From: Ictalurus punctatus | Taxonomy: Eukaryota > Chordata > Actinopteri > Siluriformes > Ictaluridae | DNA: 64,000 bases | Reading direction: 5' to 3' | Assembly: GCF_001660625.3 (NCBI RefSeq) | Contig: NC_030431.2 | Span: 16,767,083 to 16,831,082, forward strand | Shown here: positions 46,079-60,600 of the stretch, piece after piece | Position numbering within the stretch: the stretch's first letter is position 1 | Layout of the letters: every line of letters starts with the position of its first letter | The notes under the pieces: model-generated | Databases searched by the model: none | Told to the model about the DNA's origin: nothing | Seen by the model: only the letters and a program-made list of their open reading frames with translations | Position numbers and translations under genes: made by a program

Positions 46079-48817
46079 AGAGATTTAACACTAACCTCAT
46101 TCCTGTACCCCTACTCTGAATCGTCACTGAGCCATACCTAGGATTTAGGCCAGAATGTTGTGTGTTCTGCTTACTCCTTGTTCAATAGGGGGAAATGTAA
46201 GTAAAAGGGGAAAAGTTTAGAAAATGGTACAGTATTTGGCAGCACAGACTGGAAGATTATTTGGCAGAACAGAAGTTTCCAAAATGTTGTAATGTTCTCA
46301 CTGTGTGTACTTGACTGGCAGAATTATGAACTTGAATCGGATTTGTCTCTCCAGTTTCACAATGTTATGTTTCAGATTGAATTTTGTCTGAGCCAAAAAT
46401 TAGGCTCCAGTATGTATAATATACAAAGTTTCACTAAGCATTGTGGGTTTTCAGTGAAGTAGTAAAACTTTACATTAGGTGTGTACATGGTGTAATTCAG
46501 CTAACAGTTAACACTCCTTATCCACTATGGAAGTGATATTTAAATAAATTATTGATTGATATCACTGGAGGAGGTAGAGCATGGGGAAAGGGATGTTGGA
46601 TGTAACAAAGAAATTAAAGTAACTGAGGAAATAAATCCTGCTTCCAGACTTCATTTTTTCCACATTGAGAATATGCAAAGCTGAAGATGTGCTGTTGTAA
46701 TGCAAACATCTGAAAAAAGGACTTTGTAAACAGGGGTTAAATTGGGTTTATGTGTACACAGAGTGGAGTTGAACACCCTTGCAATTTGATTGAAATTAAA
46801 AAAAAAAAAAGAGACAATGATTTAAGGCAATAGTTAAAATGTGTATAGATACACATCAGCAATACTCACTGTATCAATTATCTTTGATACCATAACCGGC
46901 AATCAAGAATTAATGAACCCTCTAATATTAGTTAACTAATCCCTTAGTGCAGATGAAAATGGGTGACATTGGGGGTAAAAAGACTATTTAAAAATTGCCC
47001 TTTTAAGGTGCTGGGCTGCCACAACCAGAATTCCCAACACTGTCCTTCCCAGTGAACTAAATACAGATGTCCCTTCAGTCACTATCCCTATTGATACACT
47101 ATGTGGCCAAATGTTTATGGATGCCTGACCATTCATACCCATATGTGCATTTTGAACATCCCATTCCAGATTTAGTCCCCCTTTGCTGTAATAACCTCCA
47201 TTTTTCTGTGAAGGCTTTCCACTAGATTTTGGAATATGGCTGTGAAGATTTGCCCATTCAGCCACAAGTGCATGATTGAGGTCAGCCACTGATGTTGTAC
47301 GAGGTCTGTTACAATTCGTCCCAAAGGTGTTCAATGGGATTGAGGTCAGGGGTTTGGAATGGGATATTCAATGGGTGTGTTATGAATTGGCCAAATACTT
47401 TTGGGCATATAGTATATACATTGCATGCATTAATTTACATACCATAGACACAACACTCAAACTGGCAAAACATTACTACTGTATATTAAACTAAATATTC
47501 AAATGGGCATTATTTAGTGATGTCATGACGTCACTCATATCAATAAAACTAACATTTACATTTTTATATGGTCTGTGTAATGAGATTATAAATTAAACTT
47601 GCAGAAAAGCTATTCGTTAGGAAAATATTTAGTTTTGGATATTATTGTTTTATCTCCTACATGTTGATATTTCTTGAGGGATGAGCTCTAAACTGTTCAC
47701 ACTAAGAATGCCATCCAGGACCAAGTTTGCATTTATCCCAGTTACGGTAGACATGGTGGGATAGTACCTTAGACATTGTTCTATGCTGTTATCTTTAAAC
47801 CTACCCAACAAAATTATGTTTTTAAAAAAAAAAAAAACACACACAACAAGAGAGACAGATTAAAAAAATAAAATAAAAAAACTCCAATTCATATACTTTT
47901 AGATCACATACATACAGCTGTCTTAGAAAAAAATGTGAGAGAACTGTGATAGGATTGTGGAATTTTTAAATTTAATCTTTCACTCAACATTTACATCAGT
48001 TAAATCAACAATTTTACACTCACATACATTCTAAACTCAACAGTATTCTCAGTTACTAGAGACTGTGCAATCTGCTACATTCTGGGCTATGAAGGCCAAG
48101 GTAAGGTCAACTGTAAATTATAATGGAAATTGCTATGTGTAACATTCTACTGTTGAGTAATATCCAAACTGAAAAGCTTACACTATAGCTTTGAAAATCA
48201 ATGGTCTGACATGAAATCAGTCCTAGTAAATATAGCAGAAGCAGTGATAAAAAAAAAAAAAAAAAATTGGTGCTGTGGTTAAATCATATCACTGCACTCC
48301 ATTATGAAACAAGCAGGAAGTCTACAATGGTAGGAGGTAAAGTACATAAGAGTGCAGTTTCAATACCATGACCTTTACATCATCTGAGGTTTTAGCATGA
48401 GTGTGCATTCTAGTTCTTCAATTAAATGTAATGGATTTTTCATTTTAAGGTTGTTTCATCATTGCACAGCACTGTCACTAACTACAATACAAGCTAGCCA
48501 GAAATGCGTTTCTACCACAAAAGCCACAGCATTCCATCCAAACACACAATGACTTAACTGTAATTAGTAATCAGTGCCAAGCATTAATAAAATAATCCTG
48601 AAACAGTGATTCCAAACAGGCTGATCTTTGGATAACAAATAGCACAATCATTATCACAAAGTGCATATGACATTATAGAAACCCTGAAAACTTGGCTCAG
48701 TGAAATTCCTACTTTTCAAAACAACACAAAAGTTTCCAATTTTGAGAAATCACTAGTGATAATTAACTCATTTATACTAGCTGTGGAATTCTTAACTTCG
48801 GCAAGTGTCTAACTGGA
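46079..48817. other. tpte/smpd1 convergent intergenic region
   Basis: tpte 3' untranslated sequence comes first, with AATAAA at about 46543 and 46629. A Tc1-like relic is at 47095-47416. The part near smpd1 should hold its 3' untranslated sequence on the minus strand. No further gene was recognised. Confidence 0.6.
47095..47416 (-). mobile_element. Short Tc1-like miniature element
   Basis: It starts tacactatgtggccaaatgt and ends ttttgggcatatagtata. Inner words (cattccagatttagtccccc, ccactagattttgga, ggtgttcaatgggattgagg) match the longer copy at 19702-20241. It is internally deleted and non-coding. Confidence 0.78.
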
Positions 48818-50078
48818 TCAGCACAGAGTCTTTATGACAGAACGTACTCTCGTCTTCTTGACTTCATCAATGCGATCACACTGTTCCAGCAGGTCATAAC
48901 GGCCACTGCGCAGGTAGCAGATCAGCGTGCTCTTACACACATCCTTGCAGGGCTCTGACACATGGCCTTTGTGCATAAAGTACCAGAATTGTTGGAAGAT
49001 GTGGTCATTGGTAATGAAGGCTCGGACCAGAGCTTCCCAGTGAGCGGGGAACAAGGCAGGCACACCGTAGGCCTGAGAGGCCCGGTACAGCAATGTCCAC
49101 GCTGGGTCCGGGTCAGGTTTTGGCAACCATGATGAGTTATCTTGAAAACCGTTTGCCAAGGTGAGATTGAGGATAAAGTTCTCATGATCCAATACTAGAC
49201 GACTGCTGTCAGAGTAGTTACCATCAATATAATATACACGGTAGCCTACAAAACAAAAAATCTAAATTAAAGCATAAGGTATCTGAAGGTATCATAAAAT
49301 TCAATACCTTTGCATAATTCAAATAAAATATGCTTTGATTTGATTTTTTTAATGTCATATCTAAAATCAGATCTGTATTCCACCATTAAATATTCACAAA
49401 AGCTACATATTAAGGTATTGTATCTGAACACAAGTGCTAAACAGGCATCCAACGAAAACAAGGACCAGTACTTATGTTCATCTCAGTCTTACCTGGATTC
49501 AGGTTAATGTAAGTGGTTACACTTGGAGCAATGTAAGCCACACCAACTGCTCGGGTCAGTGTCTCTTCATCATAAAACACCTGAAATTCATCGTAGTGTG
49601 TGTGTCCAAAAAACTGGCCTGTTATAGTGCTCTCGTACCTGATACAAAGACATAAACACAAAATGACCAATAAACACTAAAACCTAGGAATCATTGACAT
49701 GCAGCAGATATACAGGTCTGGGACTTCAAACTGAATCACATGGTCTGCAATAATTAACATGACCTCAATTTCAAATAAGACAACCACTTATTTTTTTCTG
49801 AAAGGAACTGCGACAAGGAATTAGGGGACGTCTGTATCTAAAGTCATGTGCTCAAGGTAGAAGGGAGTTTACCAAGACATAGCACACAGCGAGCCAAGTT
49901 AATAGCAGTTAGTTTGGGACTAACCTGTTGACTATGTGATAGTAGTTCCAGCTCCAGCTGCTCAGACAGAGTCCAGGGGGGATATGGCCAATAATGTGCA
50001 CCTAGCAAGAGAGAAAGCATTGTGTGTCACTACAGAATAACAAAAGATCCTTGTGAATCTAGACCAGTATTTACCTTC

Positions 50079-50160
<82 letters not shown>

Positions 50161-53100
50161 ATAGCACTTCTGAATGCTTGAATCTGACTGATCAGGAGGT
50201 GTTGATTAGTTTTCTATAACAGTAGCTCTTAAAGTACTGCCAGCTTCAAGGTTTATATTAATGTGTTCATTCTAATATGTTATTGTTTCTATAGTAAAAG
50301 CTTACACAAGGACTTGAACAGATCTGTGTGGAGACGTTAATTTAACATTCTCAAAAGGAGTCTCAAGTGTCAGCCTTTTATAGACTGTCAAAGGTAAAGA
50401 TGTTGCTTTATATTATTAACTTCAGCACAGAAAAAAAACAAGAGGAAGCAAGTGTTTATAAGTATCTAACTTATTTCACAAATGTCACACTACATTAAAA
50501 GTAATTATAAATGGATAGAAAGTATGATGCATCATTCTTTAGTTATAAAAAAAAGACCCAACTTGTTAGTGTTGGCAAAATGCTATGTGTTATGTTTTAT
50601 TATTTCTGGTGGATGTTCTGGTATCGAAAGCAAAACATATGAGCCAAAAAAAAAATTTTTACTTAAAAATATTAGCTTCAAAACAGTGTTTACAGTCAAG
50701 AAATGGGCTTGGAATGTTTATGGAAAGTCCAATGGAGACTGCAGTTCTACCTTTTCTCCCTTGTTTTCAGCCTCCTGCAGGATGTGTACAAGCCACTGAA
50801 GCTGGTCCGCTGGGTCTGTGGAGTTCACCATCAGCCAGTAGTTCTCCCTTGCACAGAAGTTCATATTCAGCGACACCACCCTCAGACCTGGCTGAACCTG
50901 AGCCGTGTAGAAACCTCCTCGGCTGGAACGGAATATCCAAAAATCAAGGTTTCGTTGAAAATGCTCAATGTTTATTACTTGCTTGGTTCAAGACAAATTG
51001 AACTTACTTGAAAATATATGTCTAAAAATATATATTTTTACTAATGTATATCCAAACAAATGATACACCAAAATAATTACATCATTATACAAAAGAATGT
51101 AAAAATCTCACAGTCTGGAGCATAATCTGAATTAATGATGCTTTGAAAGGAATAAAAAGTAGTTGGATAATTTTTCTCTGTGAATTCTAGATTTGTAGCA
51201 AATACAGTGGCTCCAAGTTCATCCCTTTGGACACCGATGTTGAACATTCAGATGTTGAAAATTCATCTTATATATAGCTAGAATTCCAACACTATTCAGT
51301 TAACACTAAATTATTTATAGTTTCAAATGGTGTTCATCAATCAATGTTTTAAGTGTCAGCACCACATTCATGAAGGCCAAGGGCGGGGTGTGGGTGTGGG
51401 GTGTACGATTTCGCCCGTATTCATACAAATTTTCAAATTTAAATGATATACAAAATGTTATGTATGGTGTATCTGTTTAACAGATTATGATGATTTACCT
51501 CCATTGAATCTGGCTATATTTTGCTTACCGCAAAGTCTTCAGAGCTTGTGCAGGCAGCCAGGGAGCCCATTCTTCTGCCATGGTGTCATATAGCCATCGG
51601 GAAGAACGATTGCCGTGCACAAATGGAGGAGGAAAGCTATTGACTGGTGTGCTCTCATGGTTGCCCACGGCTGGGTACACGGTAACATCAGGTCCGAGGT
51701 GCTTCCTGATGAGTCTGGAGATGGTAGTCAGCTCATTTAGCTGCTGTGCCCTCGTTTGGGACCAAACATTGTGCGCAGGGATGTCCCCAGTCCAGTAGAC
51801 CCAGTCCCAGGGTCCAGCCTTGGCTACATTCCGCAGCAGGTTTTCTACTGTACGCAGTGGGAGATCACACTTGCTGTAGGTACCCCAGTGACCTGCAGAC
51901 CGGCGCCTCCAGTTGGCTCTACCAGACTCGTTCCTGCAGCACAAGGGCTGTTTGCAGTCGGCTGCGCTGCCCTCAGAGTACTCAGCATCCCAGTGGATAT
52001 CAGTAAGGAAGAGCACCCTGCTTTGAGGCGAGCCAGGTTTGGGTGGTGAGGGAGGGACCACTGGAGGTTTGGGGACATGGGGCAGGGTGATGTTCCAGGG
52101 GGCATAGATGTCAAAATGACCACATGACGGTCCCACAAGTAAGGCGCAGGCCTCTGATGGCCAAAGAAGAGACTCCTGAAGGGCACGAATGAAGTCGTCA
52201 CGGAAGAGCTCCGTAATTTCCCAGCACACACTTTCCTCTGCCAAGTGCAAACGGACACAGGCTTCTCCTACTGCACGAGCCACATGCTCCATGTTCGAGT
52301 CACTCTAGAAAGAAAGCCAAGGCCGTTTGAGTGAGTTTGTGTAACATTTCACAACAGTGACATATGTACTAACATGCAAGGCTTTAACATATCACACTTC
52401 ACACAATGTCAACCCTGAAGCACGATGTTCCGACAAAACAGTTTGACAAAGTGTGGTCACAGTTTCATGGTTTGGGTAGTCATCACGAAACTCAGAGTGT
52501 GACTAGCCCTTCTTACTTCCTTACAAAGCCTCAGCTACACATACAATTATAGGTTAGTTAATAACAAGGAATCGGGTGTCATCAAACTACATAAAACTGA
52601 ATGTTACAGCTAGTCAATAATCCAATGATTATAACATTGATATCATAGAAATTGTGTTACAATTCACTAGTACCTTTGGGATATTTATACAGGGTACAAG
52701 AAGTTGCTGACTGGATGGTAAAATCTAGTTTTGTAGTAAATGTTTCTTCATAAAATTTTTCTTCATACCTCAAATTCATTTAAATTGTTATGTTTTATGT
52801 CAGTGCTGTTATATATAACGTCGAAAAAACAACAGAAAAACCAACATCCTGCACGGTAATTCTCATCTGCTTTTCTGTTGCATCTCACATATCACACTAA
52901 CACACAAGCATCACAGTCACTGTGGTCGTTTTGACTATAATTTCCGGTCCTATTTACTGAGGAGGTCTTTCCCATAGATCTAAATGCAGAGGTCACTTGA
53001 AACACAGACAGTTGAGCAGTGTTTGTGAATGAAGCTGAACTATGAACCATAGCTCATGTTGACTTTAAAAAAAAACAAACAAACAAAAAAAAGCGTCAAA

Positions 53101-53479
53101 ACTGATTAAAACACAGAAATAGTGAACACATTAAGAACCTAGTGTTTGATCAAATGTTCATTGAACTGTGTTTGGAAGTTAGTTTAATGTTGCCACTGAT
53201 GCTCAATATATTTTGCTTAATATAAGTAGGACTGTTTTGCTGTACAAACACAAAGGGGCTCATAAAAGACAATTTCCTTACCAAAAGGGCAATGTCCACC
53301 ACGGTGAAGACAGCTTTACACACCGGACAGCTAATGTTGCGCCAGCTAAAGTGAACTTTAAATCGATCCAGTGTTTTCACAGTCATTATATCAGCCATGT
53401 CCACATCATCATGAAGAGGATAAGACGAGCTGAGGGAAGCCAAGAACAAAACTGTGATCACACACACACTGTTCATCAT
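48818..53479 (-). CDS. smpd1: Acid sphingomyelinase
   Basis: Exons in transcript order: 53479-53282, 52304-51529, 50922-50751, 50001-49925, 49638-49493, 49245-48818, giving 598 residues (human 631). The signal peptide is residues 1 to about 19. A saposin-B domain starts near 46 (ISCPVCKAVFTVVDIALL). A proline-rich linker (PPVVPPSPPKPGSP) comes next, and then the metallophosphatase domain. Zinc-site motifs are intact: LTDIHWD (Asp168, His170), WTGDIPAHN (Asp240), VGNHES (Asn281, His282), IGHIPPG (His388) and FGHTHYDEF (His420, His422). The enzyme cleaves sphingomyelin to ceramide and phosphocholine in lysosomes and outside the cell. The start uses two adjacent ATGs (53479 and 53476); the first is chosen. 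The C-terminus is CysC-type (KTLC), as in mammals. Confidence 0.97.
50086..50159. repeat. (CA)n microsatellite in smpd1 intron 3
   Basis: About 37 CA units, roughly 85 bp from exon 4. Confidence 0.92.
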
Positions 53480-53862
53480 CCTGAACGCCGAAACGGTGCA
53501 GCAGTGATGGGGTGAAATCTCAGTGATCTTCTCATTAAACAGCCAAACTGTCGTCCAAAGTTATTTAATCCAACAGTGAAGCCTTCACTGGCTCCTGAAG
53601 GGCGTTTATGAGTAAAAGTTTCTCATTTTCGGTACGTGTGACTGACTGACTTGCGATTTCAGACAGGAAGTCTAATAACCACCAGATCGCACTTCTTTTT
53701 TTTTTCTCTCAAAAGCTTCACGCTGCAGAACAGTTACACAAACTGCGAATGATCGCTGATGTAGAACAAAACACTCACAAAGTCTCCCTATTCCGACCCT
53801 CCTGTCAACGTCCCACAATATTGTGCTCCAAGGCTTTAACAACCAGTGGGTCAGCTGACTGA

Positions 53863-53874
53863 TCACGTGATCTG
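53863..53874. promoter_or_regulatory. CLEAR-like E-box upstream of smpd1
   Basis: The stretch gatcacgtgatc is a perfect palindrome containing TCACGTGA, the core recognised by TFEB/MITF factors in lysosomal gene promoters. It lies about 385 bp upstream of the smpd1 start codon, and SMPD1 is a lysosomal enzyme. Function is inference. Confidence 0.5.
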
Positions 53875-53983
53875 CTTGACGCCGGCAGTTTGAAATTAAC
53901 CATTTAAAGACCAAAACGCCTTGCTCTGGTTTTATAGGTGTGACAAAATGTTAATTTCTCTTAATTTTTACTTTTTTTTCTTT

Positions 53984-54106
<123 letters not shown>

Positions 54107-54549
54107 AAAGATTTTAATCTTAAAATGGTAATTACCATGAATCATATCTCGTTCAACCTTCAAAATATGTTGTTCTCCTAGACAGTATTTGGTGCTAGTC
54201 TACTCAGAGCCAGTCCTCCCTCACATTTTCTGTCTTTTACTGCCCTTAGGTGTGCTGCAAATATACTACTTTCATAAACCCATCCTCAGCACTTAATACT
54301 AATCAGAAGACAAGTGTATATCAAGCTTTATAAAATGTCGGCTTCTAAGCCATTTGTGTAACTGTGAAAGAACAGGAACTTGACATAGATGCAAACCGAG
54401 ATGCTTCATCAAACTTACATATCTGGCACAAGTAATGATGAAACACTGTTTATTAGAACAAGTCAAGGCTGAATTGCGCAAACCTCAAGGTTGTTGATCT
54501 TGAGGTTTACAGGCTACTATGGCTTGTCATTGTTTGGAGAACACAAACA

Positions 54550-54551
<2 letters not shown>

Positions 54552-54642
<91 letters not shown>
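54552..54642. repeat. (TA)n microsatellite abutting a dispersed repeat
   Basis: About 45 TA units that run straight into the CATCCATCC-family copy at 54641. Confidence 0.92.
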
Positions 54643-54645
<3 letters not shown>

Positions 54646-54988
54646 ATCCATCTTCTATACCGCTTAATCCTTTTCAGGGTCATGGGAATACCTGGAGGTT
54701 TCTAGGTTGGACACAAGGAGGTTCCATTGGGCACAAGGTGGGGTACACCCTGGACAGGGTGCCAATCCATCACAGGGCACAATCACTCATACATTCACAC
54801 ACCCTTTCATACACTATGGACACTTTGGACTCACCAAATCAGCCTACCATGCATGTCTTTGGACTGGGGGAGGAAACACCCGCAACACAGAGAGAACATG
54901 CAAACTCCGCACACACAGGGCCACGGTGGGAATCGAACCCCCAACCCTGGAGGCGAATGTGCTAACCACTAAGCCACCGTGCGCCCAC
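54641..54988 (+). repeat. Dispersed repeat, CATCCATCC family, near full length
   Basis: It runs from atccatccatcttctatacc through ggggtacaccctggacaggg, ccatgcatgtctttggactg and ggaatcgaacccccaaccct to gccaccgtgcgcccac. It is the most complete copy here, about 350 bp. It is non-coding and the class is unresolved; it behaves like a SINE or LINE tail. Confidence 0.85.
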
Positions 54989-56304
54989 ACTATATATATT
55001 TTTTATATATGCGTCTAATTTACTACAATGGAAGATAAAGTAGCTCAACAAGTATTAGTACTGAATATGTGGCAGTGTGGAACACATAATTTGTGCCTTA
55101 ACCAAATGTGCATAGCAAAGACTGACCTACAGTTAGGAACTTTAGGTTTATCTATTGCATAATAAACTGGCAACTGAGTGTCTATGTTACTATCATGCAG
55201 AACAAATACAGAAAAGTCAAAACTGGTATAAATTGTGGTTGTATTTCATAACCCCTTAAATAACAAATGGTATTTTTAATCAAATTAATCATATGAAATC
55301 TCAAGTTGTTGAACAGTACCATTGAACAATAATATCTGAAAATACAACCAACTTTTCAATAGTCTTTTTTCAACTTTTCACAATTTTTTTTTTTTTTTTA
55401 ACCACAAAAACACATAGGCACATAAATACACAAAAAGCAAACACAGCAGTAGCATAAGCAATGGGTCATTTTGTAATTTTAAAAAAATATATAATTAATT
55501 GTGTAAATGTACACATATATTAACATCTGCTAATTCCTGAGGCAAGAAAAAAAATCAGCAAGATGATATTCATCCAGTTTATCACCACACACACAGCTGA
55601 CTTTCCACCAGCAAAATTACTTCATTATAAACATATCTAACACTTCATTGGCCTTCATTATTATTTTCAGATAATACAACAACTGAATAAAATACCACAA
55701 TAACAATGTAATAATCAAGAATACTGCGTAACCTTTTTCTTGTCATTTCAGTTATGTGGATGTACACAACAATTCATTGAAAGGCCTAAGATAAGATGGC
55801 TTTATAGGATGTATGAGATAAGGATAATGTGCCTCTCTGATGATAAGCATGTTTTAAAGATACACAGGAAAACCTTAAGATATTAGAACAAGAGATAGGC
55901 AGAATAAAATAAAAATAAAAATAGTCGAATGTATTATTGGAGAATTTTGCAGACAGGTGACAAATTAAATGAAAACACAATCTCTGTTATGGTGTACGAA
56001 GCATTTTGCTGGCTTGGTTTGAGCCCTCTTGAAGAATGGTGTTCATCCCTCAAGTACAGTTCCAAAGACTTCTGGCAGCTTGTGGCGACCCATCATCTTA
56101 CTGAGACACACTATCACACTACGTTGTTTTCTCTTTTAATTTTTTTTCACCCATTTGTAAATTGAGACATCAATATAATGCAGTTGGATAGCTAAAAGTA
56201 AGATAAATGCCTTTTTGAAAGAATTTGCATAAAAGGTTGTATGTGCAACACTGTTTGGACTTTTTATTGCATCGCAAAGCAGAAGCTGTTTCATCATTGT
56301 GACG

Positions 56305-57505
56305 CTAGGGGGCGCCTCCCTTCTGCAACTCTTCTATAAACGCTGTAGGTAAAAGAGGCAATAGACAAAGCAAGCTTTCAGTATTCAGAGAAGTCAAAGC
56401 AAGTTAAAATAAATGTATGTATATGCCACATTTTACTTAACATAAACGTCTAAAGATTTATGAGATCTTAAAAGCCAATAATTAAGATAAAGCCATATAT
56501 TTTACAAAAGAAATTCTTAGTTAAAGTTAAAGAACAGACCTCCAATAATTTCATCCTTAACTTTCTGCAGTTCCTTGCGCACCTCCTCCAGGATTTCCTG
56601 TAACAACACAAAACCAGTTTCGGCACATAGATAATAAGTTATCAGTCCTCAGCTGTAATTAATCCAAACATTAGCAATGGTATATTATCTGACCTGTTTG
56701 AATTTCTCCATATCAAAGCTCTCTCTGGCAGCCGTGTCACTCACGTTACTGCCTGGCCTTTGCCTGGTGAAAGAAGTAAAAGGGTGCAAGATGAATCAGT
56801 CAGTTCAGATACTATGTGGAATTTACTGTATTTCACAGCCATAGCAAAAGGTGACTCTTAATAATCAGTACAGAATCTGTGGTAGCGCCAAAGGTATATC
56901 TATAAGTTTTTGTTTTCAACCTACCACAGTTCTAGCATACAAAGAATAAGTCTGACACATTCCCCTGTGCTGAGAAAAGAGTAAAAAGCTGTTTACGTCC
57001 CCAGATTAAACTTTTCTTATGAGTTTAGCATATATAGGTTTCCATTCTTTTCTCAATACAAATGTAGGATAGAGTGAATGTCCAGTTGGCCATACTCTAT
57101 AGATGTGGTTGATAAATTGAACTGAGTTGCATTATTCCTTTAACGTACACTGCCTGAATGATTTGCCTGCAGAGACTAAACAAAAGTCTAAAGATTGCCT
57201 TTGTTTTTGTGCAAAGTAATTAATATATGAGATTCTAGACATGACCAAGGTGTGCACAGACAATAACATAAAACAGTGAGCGGCTTGAAAGACTCATTTG
57301 CTTTGTCTACTGGCCATTAGATTGAACTTTGCTATCAATCACGACCAGAATTCAAAACAGAAACACATTGTGTTGAATGTTTTTAAGATAGAGACAGAAC
57401 CGGTCCGTACGGAAGCTCAGAAATGAAATGAAACGATAGTGATTATTTAGCTTGATGAAGCAAAAGCAAAACTATTTTTACACACCCGTACGCACCCATA
57501 TGCTT

Positions 57506-57549
<44 letters not shown>

Positions 57550-57612
57550 CCACACAGAGGGAGAGAGAGCGAGAGAGAACGCGAGACTGAGTGAGAGAGA
57601 GATAGAGAGTGT

Positions 57613-57662
<50 letters not shown>

Positions 57663-60600
57663 AAATACAGGAGTACAGTACCTGTTTATTGGAGCTGATG
57701 CTGGAGCAGGGCTCTTATCAAGACCCTTGGGGCCAGAATTAGAGCTAAATGAAATAAACAGCACTATTTAATTAAATTTACATGTAAAATTTCATTTTAA
57801 CTGTAACGATCTGTGTTCTTTGTGTTCCTACATTCTCTGCTCTTGTATCTACATTCTCTTAATGTAAGTATTTTTGTTTTTTTTTACTCAGTACCCTGCC
57901 CTAAGTTGAGAAACAGGGTGAAAAAGGTGTATATGCAAACTTTACCGTGGGAGGGTACCAGACTTCTCCCAAGGCTTGCAAACTGGGGGGAAAATTAGAG
58001 ATTTCAAACATTATTGTAAAGGCATAATGTCTGGTAGAAGAAGGATTTTAAGTCTGCTTACTACTCTGACCTTCTGTCTTGTTCTCAGAGGGGGATGAAT
58101 TGTCCTGTAAGCAAGAGCAAAAAAAAAAAAGTTGATTTCCCTACAGCACTGTATACAGTATTACTGAAATGATCTATATTCACATGGACTCTATACCGAA
58201 ACCATTCTGGGTTATTTATACAAAAAATATTCAAATTACATTGTTATCTTCTTTTTTCGCCACTGGGGTATCTGTTACCTTGCGCCTGTAAAGGAAGGAT
58301 AAAAAAAGAACTCAGCATGAGACAAACTTTTTTTCATATTACAAAAGATATAGCACTTTTTTCTTAGGTAGGCACAACTGTAGTTTGCTTTTATAATGCC
58401 AATGTCTTGCTGATTTGAGACGTACGGCAGTTTTGTCCGGTTCGCATCCAACTGCTATTTATGGTGATGAGAAATGAAAAAAGATGCACTGATGTGGGGG
58501 TGTGACATTTGCTTTTTCATTACAAAATTCAATGCAATATACACCCAATTTGATGCCATCATAGAGAAAAGAGATTCGCTGATATAAACATGAATAAACA
58601 CCCATTAAAAAGTACACAAGAAGAGACAAAACATCTTGGTTGCATCTTATCAGAGAGGCAGTTATTTTTACCTTGTGGCCACCCGACTTTCCACCATATG
58701 CTGCATGTCCTGTGGTGATAATGTCATTGTCTCATTCGTATATGTGCCTCGTTAATACCTTTGAATCTCTGTATAACATGGCTTGTGCATCTTTGATCCC
58801 TATAATCAGTTATTTTTTTTACTCTTGTGGATTTTGTACCAGGCTTTTTAACATAAAAACACTTGCATGTGTATTCCAGGCTCTGTGTTTGTGAGACTCC
58901 CAATAACATATAGATGTAAAGTCTAAAACTTACAGACAAGTCAGAAAACAAATCTGATATAACCAGTGTCATCCAGCTGGTTATTAATACCACTAAAATA
59001 CTTACTGGCATCTATAAGTGAAATCTAATTGTATATAATATATTTTTTTAAAATCACTCTGCTGAGAGTCAAATGAGAATCTAATGAGAGGACCTGATCT
59101 GACTGTGTATTGATTTTGTATCACAGTAACATGCACAAGCATACCTCTTGATGATCTTCCTAGCCAACCCGTTGTTTTAGGATTATGCTTGCAAGATTGT
59201 CTTGAAAATAGAGGCTTTTATCTTCTAAATATGGAAATATTATTAATGAGTTTGCAATATACTAACCTTCTTGCGAGAAGTGCACTCATCTCGCCCATCA
59301 ACCCTCCGCCACCCCCTCCTCCACCTCCCCCACCGCCGCCGCCTCCTCCTCCTCCTCCAGAGCTCTGGCTGCTCTCTTTTGGTGCTGGAGCACCAGATCC
59401 ACTCTCATCCTACATGCCCAGGGAAGAGCCGTCCATTAGCTCCATTTACAACATATTGAAATCCATCACTCATGCGTTAACATATTTTTACTCCTCTCCA
59501 TACCATTATTACTACACATTCGTCTCACATATATTAGCCGCGTTGCAACAAGCTAAATAAGCTATGATATTCTTTAGCCCTGGTCCTCCTTCTCAGCTCA
59601 GTACACAGTATATACAATGCCCTCTACTAGTATTGGCACTCTTGGTAAATATGAGCAAAGAAAGCTGTGAATTCTTTTTTTTTACTTTTTAACCTTTTGA
59701 TATTTTATCCCCCCCAAAAAAATCACTAAAATACTCTGCTCTCATGGATATCGAACAATTGCAAACAAAACAAAGGCTTATCCCAAAAATATATCTTTGT
59801 TAAATATATGTGTGCCGTAATTATTGGCACCCCGATGAATTCATATGCGAAAAATATATTTGAAGTATATTCCCATTGATATTTAAAAATTTTTTAGTAC
59901 ACCTGGGTGACTAGGAACAGGAAATTGTTCAACCATGACTTCCTGTTTCACATGGCTATAAATATGAAGTAATACATAGGCCAAATTCTCTTAGTCATTC
60001 ATAACAATGGGTAAGACCAAGGAATGTAGCTGTGATGTGTAGCAAAAGGTTGTTGAGTTTCACAAAATGGCTAAAATATAAAAATATAGCAAAAGCATAG
60101 AAAATGCCCATTTCCACCATCAGTGGAGGGCACTGTATGCTTAACGGACACTTGAATAGAAACACCTGAATCACCTTATTTCAGAAAACACTAGATTGTA
60201 CACATAATGGTGTGGAAAAACAAGGGGAAAAAAATCAAATGCCTTGTCGATAAGAGAGGTCAAAGGATATCTATATATTTACCTTGGACACTTTGCGGAG
60301 TTTGGCCCCAGCAAGAGCTGATGCTAGTCCTCCGGCTCCACCAAAACCTCCACCTCCTCCTCCTCCACCTGAAGGTGGTGGTGGGGGGGCAGGTGGCGCC
60401 CCATCAGCGGGTGGTGGAGGGGGAGCCGGTGGAGGCCCGGGAGGTGGTGGAGGACCAGGTGGAGGTGGAACTCCAGCGGGAGGAGCAGCTGCAGCTGGAG
60501 CTGGTGGAGGAGCGGGAGGTGCAGCGGGAGGTGCAGCTGGTGGAGCGGCTGCCTGCCTCTGCCTCTCTAGCCGCTCCTGTTCCTGTCTCTCTCTCTCCTG

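Noticed and set aside
47650..47844. Minus-strand open frame reading MSTVTGINANLVLDGILSVN
   Set aside because: It has no recognisable family or splice partners and lies in intergenic DNA; probably chance.
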